Assembly (NCBI GenBank): GCA_010015655.1
Contig: ML976669.1
Location: forward strand, 485,158 to 549,157
Length of the DNA stretch: 64,000 bases
Origin: Bimuria novae-zelandiae CBS 107.79
Taxonomy: Eukaryota > Ascomycota > Dothideomycetes > Pleosporales > Didymosphaeriaceae
Direction of reading: 5' to 3'
Part shown: positions 22,887 through 35,004 of the stretch, piece after piece
How the letters are laid out: each line of letters begins with the position of its first letter
Position numbering within the stretch: position 1 is the stretch's first letter
The notes under the pieces: generated by a model
What the model saw: only the letters and a program-made list of their open reading frames with translations
Told to the model about the DNA's origin: nothing
Databases searched by the model: none
Translations under genes and position numbers: made by a program

Positions 22887-24383
22887 GTTGGTTGTGCTAT
22901 CTCAATTGAGGCGGACTGAAACCACTGCGGCGACTTGCTCATGTCTCGTTAGCTGTACAACCCGCTTTATACGCGCGGAAAAGGTACGACCCGCGAAGTT
23001 CAAACGTTGCCTCCCGTACCGACTTACGGTTGGCTTTGTCGATCACCGCCTATTTTTGGCAGCTGTTCCCATGGACCAGGACGAAGGCAGGCGCTCACCC
23101 GCTCATGCAGGGGAGATGTTGGGGTAATCCCAAAGGCGGGTTTCCGACCGAGGCGAGATGAGAACGTATGTGGTCTGCTTCTGGAATGGCTTGGTTGAGT
23201 TGGATGAGTGAGCAGGTGCGCTGGGCTGAGTAAGTCCGATGGCGTTGTATGTGGGGGCGACAGGATCATGAACGAGATCCTCGCTGGCAGACGGATTTCA
23301 CTTTGTACGCCCTCGTCTCGATGAGGGCTCTGGCGACTGCGTTGTGTGCAGTGGATGGTGACATCGGAAGCGATGATGATGGTACATATGTGAGGATGCG
23401 CGTCGTACTGCTGTGATAATTGGAGGGTATGGTGGGGCGAGTAGGTGCGGAAGGCACACCCGACGGCACTGACATCGAGTGTCCATGGTAGAAAGAACAA
23501 TCCTCAAGGAACTACGGAACCAGGTCACTTTAGGAGGTCGGATAGACATGAAGAGATTCTAACGCCTCCGAGCCCGCGGGCTAGGGATTGTCACATGGCA
23601 GGAGCATGGCTCGGGCCGGGGCGCTAACCGTATCTAGGCTTTATCTCCTGTATATGTCAAACGTCAACACCATCTTCTGAGTTGAGGTCATTGCGATGGT
23701 TATTATCGAACTGTGGATATTCCGGTGCGTGCCTTGCATACCTAGACCGCATTCTAGAAAACGCCCCCAAGGCGTGGAGGCGGAAGGGGCCGAGGAAGGG
23801 AGCCGCACGCCCATCGGCTTGCGTCGGCTCACGATTCTCGCCATTCACTGCGGGTCCACTTCTAGCAAACCGGAGCAGAATCGCACATTCAACTCAAGCC
23901 TCTTACGACTTATCGAATTGAGCGAAATAACAAAGCCGAATGTAAACGCATGCTCCCGTCAACAGGCAGCGTTTGAGTTCCCCGCACTGCATGTCGGGCG
24001 CAGCCCTAGCTGGTGTCGTAATCATAACTGGTTCCCCAGACACGCTAAAGCAGACAGGTGAACGATCGCCACTGCATAGCACACACAGGTGGCACCGCTA
24101 TAGCTGAGCCCTTGTACGATGTGCTTGGAAGTCTTGGAAGTCTTAGGAGAGGATGGCTTCTCTCATCATCGCATGTGGAGAAAACTTTTCAACCGGAGCT
24201 GCTAGACAAGCGTTTCGGGCGGCTTATCTCTTGTGCACCACGCCAAGTGTCCTGCGAAAGAGACATGGGAGGAATGCTATAAGAAGGTCGACGATTCCAT
24301 ATGTTTGAAGAACAGGGTGTTTTGCACGCCCAGCTTCTCCCATACATCAGCCAATCGTCCACCCTTGGATCAGAGTAGGCAAC
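22887..24383. other. Intergenic between divergent glycosidase and permease genes
   Basis: 1.5 kb shared upstream region. Open frames (for example 23696-24061 plus and 23024-23500 minus) have no domain and overlap one another. A short direct repeat of cttggaagt occurs near 24125. No gene is supported. Confidence 0.5.
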
Positions 24384-26156
24384 ATGCACAATCACGACAA
24401 CACAGAAGTCGAGAAGGGTTACTTGGAGGGAGCGAATAACTTGGAAAGGAACATCTCATACGGAGAGAGGGCCAATGGTGGCACCGCCCTTGGAGAGGTT
24501 ACGGGCCGAGGAGGGGACACTCACCGTGGATTGAAGTCGAGGCATATTCAATTCCTGTATGAACACGTTTATTGGTATCTATCTCACCGCATCTAACTTG
24601 CTACAGAGCCCTTGGTGGTGCCATCGGAACAGGGCTGTTTGTTGGCTCGGGTGGTATCCTTGCGCTCGTCGGACCAGCTCCGCTCTTCATGGCGTACCTC
24701 TCCATGATGATGGTAGTATGGTGCGTGATGAATAACTTGGCCGAGATCGTCACATATCTCCCGATGAAAGGAATTACGATTCCGTACTTTGTGAAACGCA
24801 ATGTCGACTCGAGCTTGGCCTTTGCTCTGGGCTGGAACTACTGGTAAGTCAAGCCCTCAATCAGAACCAAGATTATTCAGGCTAACATGTGCTAGGTATG
24901 CATACGCCATTTTGGTAGCCGCCGAAGCAACTGCAGGTGCAATTCTCTTGGACTACTGGAAAACTACCGTGCCCGCAGGAGCTTGGATCGCTATCTTCAT
25001 GATCGTCATCCTGTTCTTGAACATTGTCGCTGTCGGCGTATTCGGCGAAGCAGAATTCTGGTTCGCTTCGATCAAGTTCCTGACCATTATGGGCCTGATC
25101 ATTCTCGGCATAGTCATCATGCTCGGAGGTAGCCCCAATGACCAAGGTCGCATAGGGTTTCGCTATTGGAACAACCCTGGCGCTTTTACTCCCTATCTAG
25201 TCGACGGAAGCACCGGAAGATTTTTGGGATACTGGACGGCTTTCGTGCGCGCTGGCTTTGCCTTCATCACATCGCCTGAGCTTATCGCCTTGGCGGCCGG
25301 TGAGACGATTGCTCCTCGACGAAACATCCCCAAGGCTGCACGCCGTTTCGTATGGCGTCTTGCGATATTCTACGGGCTCGGATCGCTCATCATCGGTATC
25401 ATCGTTCCGTCAGATGATCCTCGTCTCCTGAGCCCGGACTCTAATGCCACAGCCTCCCCGTTCGTCATCGGCATCGCTAGGGCTGGCATCGGGGGTCTCA
25501 ACCATGTCATCAATGCCGCTATCTTGACTTCAGCCTGGTCTGCGGGCAATGCTTTCCTCTTTTCTGGTTCCCGCATTCTCTACGGCATGGCTCTCAACGG
25601 CGACGCTCCCAAAATCTTCGGCAAGACGAGCAAGAACGGTGTCCCATGGGTTGCCGTGCTAGCCACCTGGGCCATCGGCCTCCTCGCCTTCCTCAACGTC
25701 TCAAACACCGGCTCTCAAGTCTTCACCTGGTTTAGTAACATCTCAACTATCTCCGGATTCATCGCCTGGATCGTTGTAATGATTACCTACATCCGCTTCC
25801 GCAAAGCTCTCGAATTTCAGGGCCTTCTACACACGCTACCTTTCAGGACGCCACTCCAGCCTTACTTCACCTACTTTGTACTTGGTATCGTAAGTGTGCT
25901 CACGCTTACCAACGGCTTCCAGGTCTTCTTCCCGAGCAACTGGGCAGTTTCAGACTTTCTGGCTGCATATATCACGATTCCGATCTTTTTGGTGCTATAC
26001 TTGGGACACAAAGCGTGGTTCAGGACGAGCTGGTTCATCAGGGTGCAGGACATCGATGTTGTAAGTGGGAAGAGGGAGATGGACGAGCTTTGCGCGCATG
26101 ACGTGGATCCCGTGCCGAAGAACGTGCTCCAGAAGGTTTGGTTCTGGATCGCTTGA
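24384..26156 (+). CDS. Amino-acid permease, APC/YAT family
   Basis: Three exons: 24384-24556, 24607-24843, 24896-26156, for 556 residues. Both introns (50 and 52 bp) keep frame. The N-terminal cytosolic tail ends in the family box THRGLKSRHIQFLALGGAIG, with TGLFVGSG as the substrate-binding unwound helix of the first membrane span. About twelve hydrophobic segments follow, including a PELIALAAGE box and SNISTISGFIAW. The length is normal for fungal YAT permeases. It should import one or more amino acids across the plasma membrane by proton symport. Specificity cannot be read from the sequence. Confidence 0.92.
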
Positions 26157-27203
26157 ACGGGGCTGAATTGCAGTGAAGGAACCCAGCGAACATCAGAACT
26201 TCCTATCTATGTAAAGACCGACAAACGCTAGTTAGTGGATCAAATACATACCCCACGAAAACAGATTCTGCCTTGCAACACGTTCTGAGGACAAATTGTT
26301 ACCCGCGCGGTGTTTTGGGCTTATCTCTCACGCCCTGGAAAAGCCACATATTAGCCTGGGGTGACTTGACGTACTTCGGTTAGTTCTACTTAACATACTT
26401 TAGTTAGTTCTGGGAGGACATGGTTAATGTGCTATCTGCGACTTTTTCGTGGGCATGAGAGGCTTATCAACTGTGCCGCACCCCCGCATGTTTCAGCGGC
26501 CCTGTCGGCAACGCTAACCGTGACAGATGGCGCCCGAACTGGTGTTCACAGGCAGGATCACATCGGCCAGTTTCATGTATAGCTTGCATATACGTTAGCG
26601 CTCTACGAGCCATGTGAGAGCTGCGCATATGGAGGTTGCGGCGTCAAACGCCTAAGATCTGTGGGTAGAGTTTCTTCCTTGTAGGCTTAAATCACGTGCG
26701 CGAGGCAGTGTCGGTAGAGGTCTTTTCCAAATGGTGCATCTAATCTAAAAGACAGTAGTGACGCTCAACATGAAGAAGCGTAGGGCACTCTTGAGTGAAA
26801 TTTCGTCTTACCACCCTGCCCTATACGCCATACGAACTTCTGTTTCCTAGCCCTGGCTCGTTATCCTTGCTGCATGTGCATCGTTTGAGAGTTGTGGTCT
26901 TTTGGCCCCATGATGCTGTTAAAGTTAGATATGTGCAACCGTGGCGGAGCAATCGAACACTGCATGCGGGTATGTAAACCGAGAAACGATAACTCGTATC
27001 CCCCGCCAACATCCGTGTGGGCGACGGTGGGGTGGGACTACATTATAAGGCTGCCCCATTACAGCTCCTATCTTCCGCAGAAAGCTTCCGATTGGTATTG
27101 ATGGGCTGGTTCCACCGCGCACAGCAAATTGCAGTAGACGTGTTTGGTCCTTGTTTCTTGTTCATATTCATTACTTTCATCAATCCGAGTCCATTCTGTG
27201 GTA
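26157..27203. other. Intergenic, no gene seen
   Basis: 1.0 kb between two plus-strand genes. It contains a near-direct repeat of an ACTT-GGTTAGTTCT-type word around 26375-26412. Short open frames on both strands have no support. Confidence 0.5.
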
Positions 27204-28079
27204 ATGGCAGGCGGTCGCGTTAGGCAGGTCCTGCTCACCATATTCCGGGTCATCCAATTCATCCTCAGTCTTGTCGCTTTGGTTTTTGGTATATACAGTA
27301 CGTCTAACACACGAACAACCGGTATCGGGCTGACAGGTCTGGATCGCAGTCACATATGTCTACTACGACATGGCTCAATCGGCGAGCGCACTGCTCGAAG
27401 TCATCGACACGCTGGATCCAGAAAACGACGGCGTCGAGATCCTGCAGCACTCTCTCGTCCCAGTCCTTCGTCACTTGGATGGTACTCCCGCGCGAGCCAT
27501 CACAATATTTGTATCTGTACGGAGCTTGGTGTAGAGCCTCTCACACGTAGCAGAAGCTAACACGAACAGGCGCTGTGCTCGACTATCTCAATCATCTACC
27601 TCTTCTTCGCAAACCGCGCCGCTCAGAAGCATTATCGTCCCCTCACACGCAACTCCCGCAAGATCCGCGTTCTACTCAGCCTCCTCAACCTCATCCTATG
27701 GATCGCCGCCATCGCTTGTTCCGCCCTCCTCGTCGTCGAGTTCGGCATCTTCGCCATCACCGTCGGTCCCGAAACCAAGATCGCGCTGACAACTACCGAG
27801 AAGATAATCTTAGAGGCATTGAAACAGGCTTTGACAAGCATCGATGTGGTTGATAATGCTTTGAACATCGTCGGTTCGATTATGACGGTCGGGTTCATGG
27901 CTATTGTGTTGCTGGGATCTAGTATTACTTGTGCGAAGGTCGCGCTTGTGGATTGTATTGTTGAGTGTTGTATGAGTGGTAAAGTGCGAGGACAGCAAGG
28001 GGTGGAGCAGGCTGAGGCGGTGGAGGAGGCTGAGGCGGTAGAGAAGGGTGGCGCACAGGTCGTGACTACGCCCGTCTAG
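27204..28079 (+). CDS. Four-TM membrane protein (MARVEL-like topology), unknown
   Basis: Three exons: 27204-27297, 27350-27510, 27570-28079, for 254 residues. The first intron uses GTACGT..GCAG with a GCTGAC branch, and the second GTATCT..ACAG with GCTAAC; both keep frame. Hydrophobic segments lie at about residues 8-35, 86-101, 118-145 and 185-215. The tail is acidic and repetitive (EAVEEAEAVE). The layout resembles small fungal MARVEL-type membrane proteins, but I see no diagnostic motif, so the family is a guess. The second acceptor and the exact end of exon 1 are the least certain parts. Confidence 0.68.
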
Positions 28080-28349
28080 CGTATTACTCGTGTTCATAGG
28101 GTTGAGGGTCTGTGTTTCTTTTTGCAACGAGGCTTTGCAGTAAGAAGGGAGAACTGTCAATCGTTCGACTAGAGATCTATCAAAGATAGTTACCACACAT
28201 GCACTGACATTTGAAGGGGCTACCACTGTACGAATGGCTGCCTTTGTTTCTACTCCTTTCATCTTGGTCGTGTATAAGATTTGCGCCTATCGCAAGAAGT
28301 AGTCTAGCATTGCGTACTACCTAGGTAGTGTTTGAATCCATGAAAACCC

Positions 28350-28940
28350 CTAGGTACATGTCGGCTGCATGCTTGGTTTGACAGCCTCGTTGCTTGGATT
28401 CGTTTGAGAACAGCCGGCTATCAGACCCATCAGCGTATCGTCAACAGCAGAATTGTATGCAGCTCCGCAGTTCACGTCGCTACTCCCATCAGCATTAATT
28501 TCACGAGAGATCCTTGATGAGAAGGTCTACCTCGCTCCACCACTAGCATTATTGAACCACGAACAGACATCATGTGAGAAGCAGTCCTGAGTGTACACAT
28601 TGCCCAGCGCTGTTCCCGAGCAGCCAGCGCCGCATCGTCCATTACAAGAGTACCTTGACGAGTTAGTATGTACACATTTCTCCTCAATACATAGACCGAG
28701 ATGTAGAGGGAGATGGGGATGGTGGACATACTCTCCGCCATTGGCACTATTCGCGCCGAAGTTACTCCCAACGACACCGGTCCATGTACATGTCTTGCCA
28801 GCAGAGTTTTTCCAAGTTGCGGTTGCACTCTGCCCCACCGCGAGACACGTTATAGATCGCTTCGAGAAGAGAGTAGAAGACGGAATCGCAGAGGCGCTAG
28901 TGCCTAGAAGAGCGATAACGGTGACGAAGTGCAGCTGCAT
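28350..28940 (-). CDS. Small secreted phospholipase A2-like protein
   Basis: Three exons on the minus strand: 28940-28732, 28653-28531, 28479-28350, for 153 residues. Reading straight through gives a stop after GGAR. Splicing GTAGAC..GAGTAG (51 bp) instead restores S-D-V-N-C-G-A-A-Y-N-S-A-V-D-D-T-L, the expected continuation. The first intron has an ACTAAC branch. Residues 1-18 are a signal peptide, followed by a KR site. The core YSCNGRCGAGC..QDCFSHDVCSWFNNASGG carries a C-x3-H-D-x-C box like the His/Asp of phospholipase A2 folds and matches a fungal secreted family (I believe DUF8213). Cysteines are abundant. Enzymatic activity is not shown. Confidence 0.8.
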
Positions 28941-29768
28941 GGTGTTGTCTTGAACATATAGGACCCAATGAAGTCGGTTGCGAGTTCCTTTAGATCTTAT
29001 AGCTCTCCACTTCTCTCCCTAGCTCTTTCCTAGAAGGCAATGAATGTTGTTTGGGAGACACACCCTTTTCGCGAGTTGCAGTTAGTTTTTCCATCGCTCG
29101 TGATCTGCTGAAGGGATTTTGGAGCCAGGCACGCATCGGCGGAGATTTACATTCTACGCGAGCGCGGTGGAGCTTCCAAATCAGGTAATTGCGGGTCTTT
29201 CATTGAGCGTTGATGTTTGGCTAACAACGATAGGGTAAGTCATGTCGATGTTGCCTTCGTTTGGCTGGAGCACGAATTTCTCCGGCTTTTTCTCAAAACG
29301 TTCTAACATTTGTTGTGAGGCTTCAATGGCTATACATGCTACTTATGAATTTTCTTTCGCACTTGCAATCGTGCTGCGTTTCTTTTGCTTTACAGAAGCC
29401 TGGGCAATGGCTAACTAGGCAGCATTCTTGCTCGATAGGTGCTCTTAGGCATGGTGGGATGGAAATTGGTTTGGGTTTACGAAGCGAAGCAAAGTATAGA
29501 TGTGAATGCGGAGGTTGAATAGAATGGTCGGTGGCGCTACCGTCCCCGGGATGGTCCTGATTTTAACAAGCCCTGGGTAATGGAGTGGTGGGAAACGCAA
29601 CTAAGGAGACTCTTCACTAATCCTTTAGCGCCACGCTAACCCCATAATTTTGTCCTCGGCCTAGACCTTGGCAAGTACCTTAGCCCCTCTTCGTCTCCAA
29701 TCACGACTCGCACATGTGTGCATAGTTCTTAACAGATAAGTGTATTGACTCTTTATTATTTATGACTA
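28941..29768. other. Intergenic up to the RIP island
   Basis: Normal-composition DNA upstream of the secreted-protein gene, ending at the TA duplication (29767-29768) of the outer Fot1-like element. A CTATAAGATC motif about 55 bp upstream of the ATG at 28940 (minus) may be its TATA box. No gene is seen. Confidence 0.5.
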
Positions 29769-30251
29769 ACGTATTCTACATGCGAGCTGCGCACCCGGAC
29801 GAGCTACGCGCTTTTACTAAGCCTACACTAACTTATAATTAACGTATAATAGCTTAATAATATAATAGTTAATTTACTTTATAAGAAGTAAATATATAGC
29901 TTATTTTATAATTTATTTTTAATAACTAAATCTAGTTAGACTAACGCGCTACTACTACGTATAATATACTTAAATTTACGTTACGTAATAGACGCGCTAG
30001 TATCCTCTTATGCGCTAAAATATAATTAAATTTTATAAAATTTATAAAGTAAATAATAAAAAATTTATTTAGTATATTTTAAATTTTACTAAGTAAGGAT
30101 ATCTTATAATCCTTACGTAAATTTAAAATATAGTAAATACTTTACTAGCTACACACGACTAAGGCTAAATTAGTAAAAACTAATTATTAAGTTTTATTAA
30201 GTGTATACTTAAGCTTATAATAAGGTTTAATTATAAGCTATACTACTTAAG

Positions 30252-30598
30252 TGTCACGGTAACCTCCTAGGCAACCTGACAGCCTAGACATACTATTAAC
30301 GACAGTATGTCGATAGACGGACGAGAGTTAGAAGCTAGGCTTCTACCTCTAAACTTATACTTTAGGAGCCAAAGGTCTGATAGCCTATACCCTAAAGCTT
30401 ACTTCTAATTAGTTAGACACGACGCTAGCCATCTAGGTACTAGCACCTAGCCAAGCGAGATAGATAGATCCACGTTGGATAGGGGTAGAAGACCTTTCTT
30501 TCTTATCCAACGTCTTGTACCTACACGTAGATACCGAACGCAGTATATTGATCTAGCCTACCTAGGCCCAGACATCTCTACGCGTTGCTCTCGTGACA
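30252..30598. repeat. Solo LTR with 5-bp target duplication
   Basis: 347 bp starting TGTCACGG and ending CGTGACA, so the ends form an inverted TGTCACG/CGTGACA pair. It is flanked by TTAAG on both sides (30247-30251, 30599-30603). There are no internal retrotransposon sequences, so this is a solo LTR left by recombination. Its composition is much less AT-rich than its surroundings, suggesting it arrived after most RIP or escaped it. Confidence 0.88.
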
Positions 30599-30612
30599 TT
30601 AAGAATACTATA

Positions 30613-32464
30613 ACGTGTTTTATAAGCGAGCGGCCCATACAAGCGAGCGGCCCACCCCACCAACTTTTTATACCTTTACAGCAACCTATCTTAACAACAC
30701 AATAAGATAATAGTATATAATTGCTATACTAGATTAAATAGTATTTATAATATCGTTCTTGCATGTTTGCATGTTATAGCTAGTCTTCTTATAGCAGCTA
30801 TAGCGTGTTAAAGCCTGCTAATTAGCACCTAATCGCGCCTTATCTTAACGTATTTCTACTTCTATCTACTACTTAACATCCTTTTAAGCAATAATCTTCT
30901 CTACTTTTGCCTTTGTTAAGGTACCCTGCCTCTAGATTCGCTTCTTTTTACGCTATTTACGCGTTATAGTAGCCTTATTAGCCTTCTTAAGCCTCGCGAT
31001 CCAATCGCGCATAAGCGTACTTTTATAAGCTATTACTTTAGCGCCCTTTTTAAGCTAATTAAGCGCTATAATAATAGAAGTAGGTAATAAGCTCTTATCC
31101 CTTTAAATCCTATTATAAATTAATATTAATTAAGCCTTTAGCTTACGCGTGTTGCTTAGTGTTTTAGCTTCTTAAAGGGGTAACCTTTAGTAGAGGCGGC
31201 GTTAGCGTACGAAGCTTAATATTAAGCTTTAATATTACCACCTCTAGGTCGTGTGGGACTAGGCTAGCGCCTTAAAAGCTTACGCAGATATTTTCCTTTA
31301 TAATTAACTACTTATAAGCTACGCAGAAGGTAGTAAGAACTCTAGCTTTATAATATAGTTAATATAGTCGCGTATTAGGCTCTCGATCTAGTAGCTATAC
31401 GCGCGCTTTAATAGCGAAAAGTAGTTAACGTTAAGTAGCTATAAAAGGTGCAACAAATATAGTAGTATATAAAAAGTATAGGTATTATTCTCCTTACAGA
31501 GCTCTTAAAATTCAAGTAAGTTATAGCTCTTATAGCTATTAAGTATAAGTAGCTAGCGCGCGCCTACCCTACACTTTACTATATACTTAATAAAGTGCCT
31601 TAGCTACTCTACTCTAAGCTTATTAGTAGTCTAGCTATTATTACTAATAGCAAAAGCCTAGTCGCGCGGTATATTATCGTCCTGGTACTAGGTAGAGAGG
31701 TGATACTAGCTAGCGAAAATAATAAAGGGCGGGATCGCCTAGCTAGTAGCGCTAATTTTATAAATTACTATAGTCCACCTATAATTACCTAGCTAGATAG
31801 CCTTTAGCCTGCCGCGTCTCTCTAAGCCTATAATAATAAGCTAAGATAATATCTTGCCTATCATAAAACTAGTCTCGTTAAAGTTATAGGTATCCTTATT
31901 ATAGATACTATAGGTAGCCTTTGTGCGCGCTATAAGCTCGAACTAAGCTTTAATAGTATCTAGATCCTTACATAGAGCTCTCTGCCAATTATACAGTTAA
32001 TTAAATTGTGTAGTAAGATAATCTATTCGCTTAATAAAGTTACGTAGCTACTACTTACTAACCTATCTAGCGCCTTGCTTAGCGAGTAGCTTATCCGCTA
32101 TATCTTGCACAGCACTTAGCGTGGGCGGAAATCCTCGCGAATCTAGGTTAAGTATATGCCTAATAATTACCTCTTCTTCTATCTTAGTAAGCTTTTTTAA
32201 TTTAGGCTAATAATTACGTCGCGTAGTAATTCTAGCGCGTTAGCGTTAGAGCGTTATTTAGGGGATAGTAAATATATATGCTACACCTCTTATAGACTAA
32301 ATTTAGTTTTAATTAATAGCTAAGATTGTAAGGTGTATATTAGCCTTAGCAAAGGCTAGTTGGGCCTGAATTAGGGGCGCCATAGTAGGTAGAAGTTTAT
32401 GTGCTGCAAAAAGTTGGTGGGGTGGGCCGCTCGCTTGTATAGGCCGCTCGCTTATAAAACATGT
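30613..32464 (-). mobile_element. Inner Fot1-like transposon, copy A (complete length)
   Basis: 1852 bp with terminal inverted repeats of about 58 bp and TA duplications at 30611-30612 and 32465-32466. The TIR begins ACGTGTTTTATAAGCGAGCG (left) and its complement (right). Inside each TIR the word AAGCGAGCGGCCCA occurs twice in tandem, 17 bp apart. The transposase lies on the minus strand and is full of stops. Its C-terminal region is clearly readable in copy B. The right end lies 618 bp from copy B, which is inverted relative to it. Confidence 0.88.
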
Positions 32465-32466
32465 TA

Positions 32467-33084
32467 TAAAAATTTTACTATTATATTAAACTAGTTTTAA
32501 CTTATATAAAATATAAAGGGGAAGTACGACATATAGAATAAAAATATATAAAACTTTAATAAGTTTAGTTTTATAATAGGCGCAATTTTAATAAGCTAAA
32601 AAGTTATTACTAGCTTTAAAAAGCATAGGAGACTAAAGTAAGTATTAAAAAGTAATAAAAAGTAAATATTAATAATACTAAATATTAGTAGCGTAAAGTA
32701 AAAGATCTTACCCTTTATTATTTTTAAAGTAAAGATATACCTTACTAGCTAGTATACTAAATAAAACCTACCTCCTTAATAAAAAATTACAGTTTTTAAA
32801 AAAACTAGATAATAAATAAGTTTAAAGTTACGTAAATTAAGTACTTTAACGCGTGTATAAAGCTCTATATATAAAGTATATATAGGCTACTTATTATAAA
32901 TAGTCACAAGAGCTACAGCTTTATTATTTTTAAGTATTATTATAAGAATAATAAAATTATCTATCTTTATATACTACTATACTTATTATATATCTTATAG
33001 TTACTAGAAATAAGTTATTTTTTTATTACTAAAGAAGGCGTACTTACGCTAAATTAAATAATTAATATAAAATTATATTAACTA
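32467..33084. other. AT-rich remnant of the outer element between copies A and B
   Basis: 618 bp of RIP-degraded sequence between two TA duplications. It belongs to the body of the outer element. No domain is readable. Confidence 0.5.
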
Positions 33085-33086
33085 TA

Positions 33087-34736
33087 ACATGTTTTATAAG
33101 CGAGCGGCCCATACAAGCGAGCAGCCCACCCCACCAACTTTTTGCAGCACATAAACTTCTACCTACTATGGCGCCCCTAATTCAGGCCCAACTAGCCTTT
33201 GCTAAGGCTAATATACACCTTACAATCTTAGCTATTAATTAAAACTAAATTTAGTCTATAAGAGGTGTAGCATATATATTTACTATCCCCTAAATAACGC
33301 TCTAANNNNNNNNNNNNNNNNNNNNNNNNNNNNNNNNNNNNNNNNNNNNNNNNNNNNNNNNNNNNNNNNNNNNNNNNNNNNNNNNNNNNNNNNNNNNNNN
33401 NNNNNNNNNNNNNNNNNNNNNNNNNNNNNNNNNNNNNNNNNNNNNNNNNNNNNNNNNNNNNNNNNNNNNNNNNNNNNNNNNNNNNNNNNNNNNNNNNNNN
33501 NNNNNNNNNNNNNNNNNNNNNNNNNNNNNNNNNNNNNNNNNNNNNNNNNNNNNNNNNNNNNNNNNNNNNNNNNNNNNNNNNNNNNNNNNNNNNNNNNNNN
33601 NNNNNNNNNNNNNNNNNNNNNNNNNNNNNNNNNNNNNNNNNNNNNNNNNNNNNNNNNNNNNNNNNNNNNNNNNNNNNNNNNNNNNNNNNNNNNNNNNNNN
33701 NNNNNNNNNNNNNNNNNNNNNNNNNNNNNNNNNNNNNNNNNNNNNNNNNNNNNNNNNNNNNNNNNNNNNNNNNNNNNNNNNNNNNNNNNNNNNNNNNNNN
33801 NNNNNNNNNNNNNNNNNNNNNNNNNNNNNNNNNNNNNNNNNNNNNNNNNNNNNNNNNNNNNNNNNNNNNNNNNNNNNNNNNNNNNNNNNNNNNNNNNNNN
33901 NNNNNNNNNNNNNNNNNNNNNNNNNNNNNNNNNNNNNNNNNNNNNNNNNNNNNNNNNNNNNNNNNNNNNNNNNNNNNNNNNNNNNNNNNNNNNNNNNNNN
34001 NNNNNNNNNNNNNNNNNNNNNNNNNNNNNNNNNNNNNNNNNNNNNNNNNNNNNNNNNNNNNNNNNNNNNNNNNNNNNNNNNNNNNNNNNNNNNNNNNNNN
34101 NNNNNNNNNNNNNNNNNNNNNNNNNNNNNNNNNNNNNNNNNNNNNNNNNNNNNNNNNNNNNNNNNNNNNNNNNNNNNNNNNNNNNNNNNNNNNNNNNNNN
34201 NNNNNAGCTAGAGGCTTAATTAATATTAATTTATAATAAGATTTAAAGGTATAAGAGCTTATTACCTACTTCTATTATTACAGCGCTTAATTAGCTTAAA
34301 AAGGGCGCTAAGGTAATAGCTTATAAAAGTACGCTTATGCGCGATTAGATCGCGAGGCTTAAGAAGGCTAATAAGGCTACTATAACGCATAAATAGCGCA
34401 AAAAGAAGCGGATCTAGAGGCAAGGTACCTTAACAAAGGCAAAAGTAGAGAAGATTATTGCTTAAAAGGATATTAAGCAGCAGATAGAGGTAGAAATATG
34501 TTAAGATAAGGCGCAATTAGGTGCTAATTAGCAGGCTTTAACACGCTATAGCCACTGCAAGAAGACTAGCTATAACATGCAAATATGTAAGAACGATATT
34601 ATAGATACTATTTAATCTAGTATAGCAATTATATACTATTATCTTATTGTGTTGTTAAGATAGGTTGCTGTAAAGTTATAAAAAGTTGGTGGGGTGGGCC
34701 GCTCGCTTGTATGGGCCGCTCGCTTATAAAACACGT
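33087..34736 (+). mobile_element. Inner Fot1-like transposon, copy B (inverted, with assembly gap)
   Basis: Same TIRs as copy A, with TA duplications at 33085-33086 and 34737-34738. The 219 bp before the gap and 531 bp after it align without length change to copy A (32246-32464 and 30613-31143, inverted). On the plus strand after the gap the transposase C-terminus is readable: LKKGAKVIAYKSTLMRD, then KKKRI-RQGTLTKAKVEKI, then a degenerate C-x2-C-type ending. This pattern is typical of Fot1-family transposases. Differences between the copies are mostly transitions. Confidence 0.85.
33306..34205. other. Assembly gap, 900 N
   Basis: A run of exactly 900 N inside copy B. Copy A has 1102 bp (31144-32245) between the two flanking alignment points, so the gap is probably undersized by 202 bases. 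Confidence 0.98.
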
Positions 34737-35004
34737 TATTACTAAAACTAAGTTTTTACTTATATTTATTAATGCGTTTAACGGGTTAATTAATAAAAAA
34801 TAAATTAAAAAAAGATTTTATAGTGCTAGTCTAGTGTTTTTTAACTTATAGTTAGTATTAGAGTAATTAAATATATAATTAAAGACCTTATTAGCTTCCC
34901 TAATTAAACTTATTTCTTAGTAGTTATAAATACCTAGTAATACGAATAAAATTAGGAAGTAATTTACTTTAATATTAAATGTTACGAGCTTAAGGAACCT
35001 GTAC

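Noticed and set aside
24801..26156. Separate 451-residue permease start at 24801
   Set aside because: Conserved first membrane span and N-terminal tail lie in the two upstream exons. The spliced model at 24384 fits the family.
30475..30705. 76-codon plus-strand frame
   Set aside because: It runs across the end of the solo LTR, its duplication and the TIR of the inner transposon, so it cannot be one ancestral gene.
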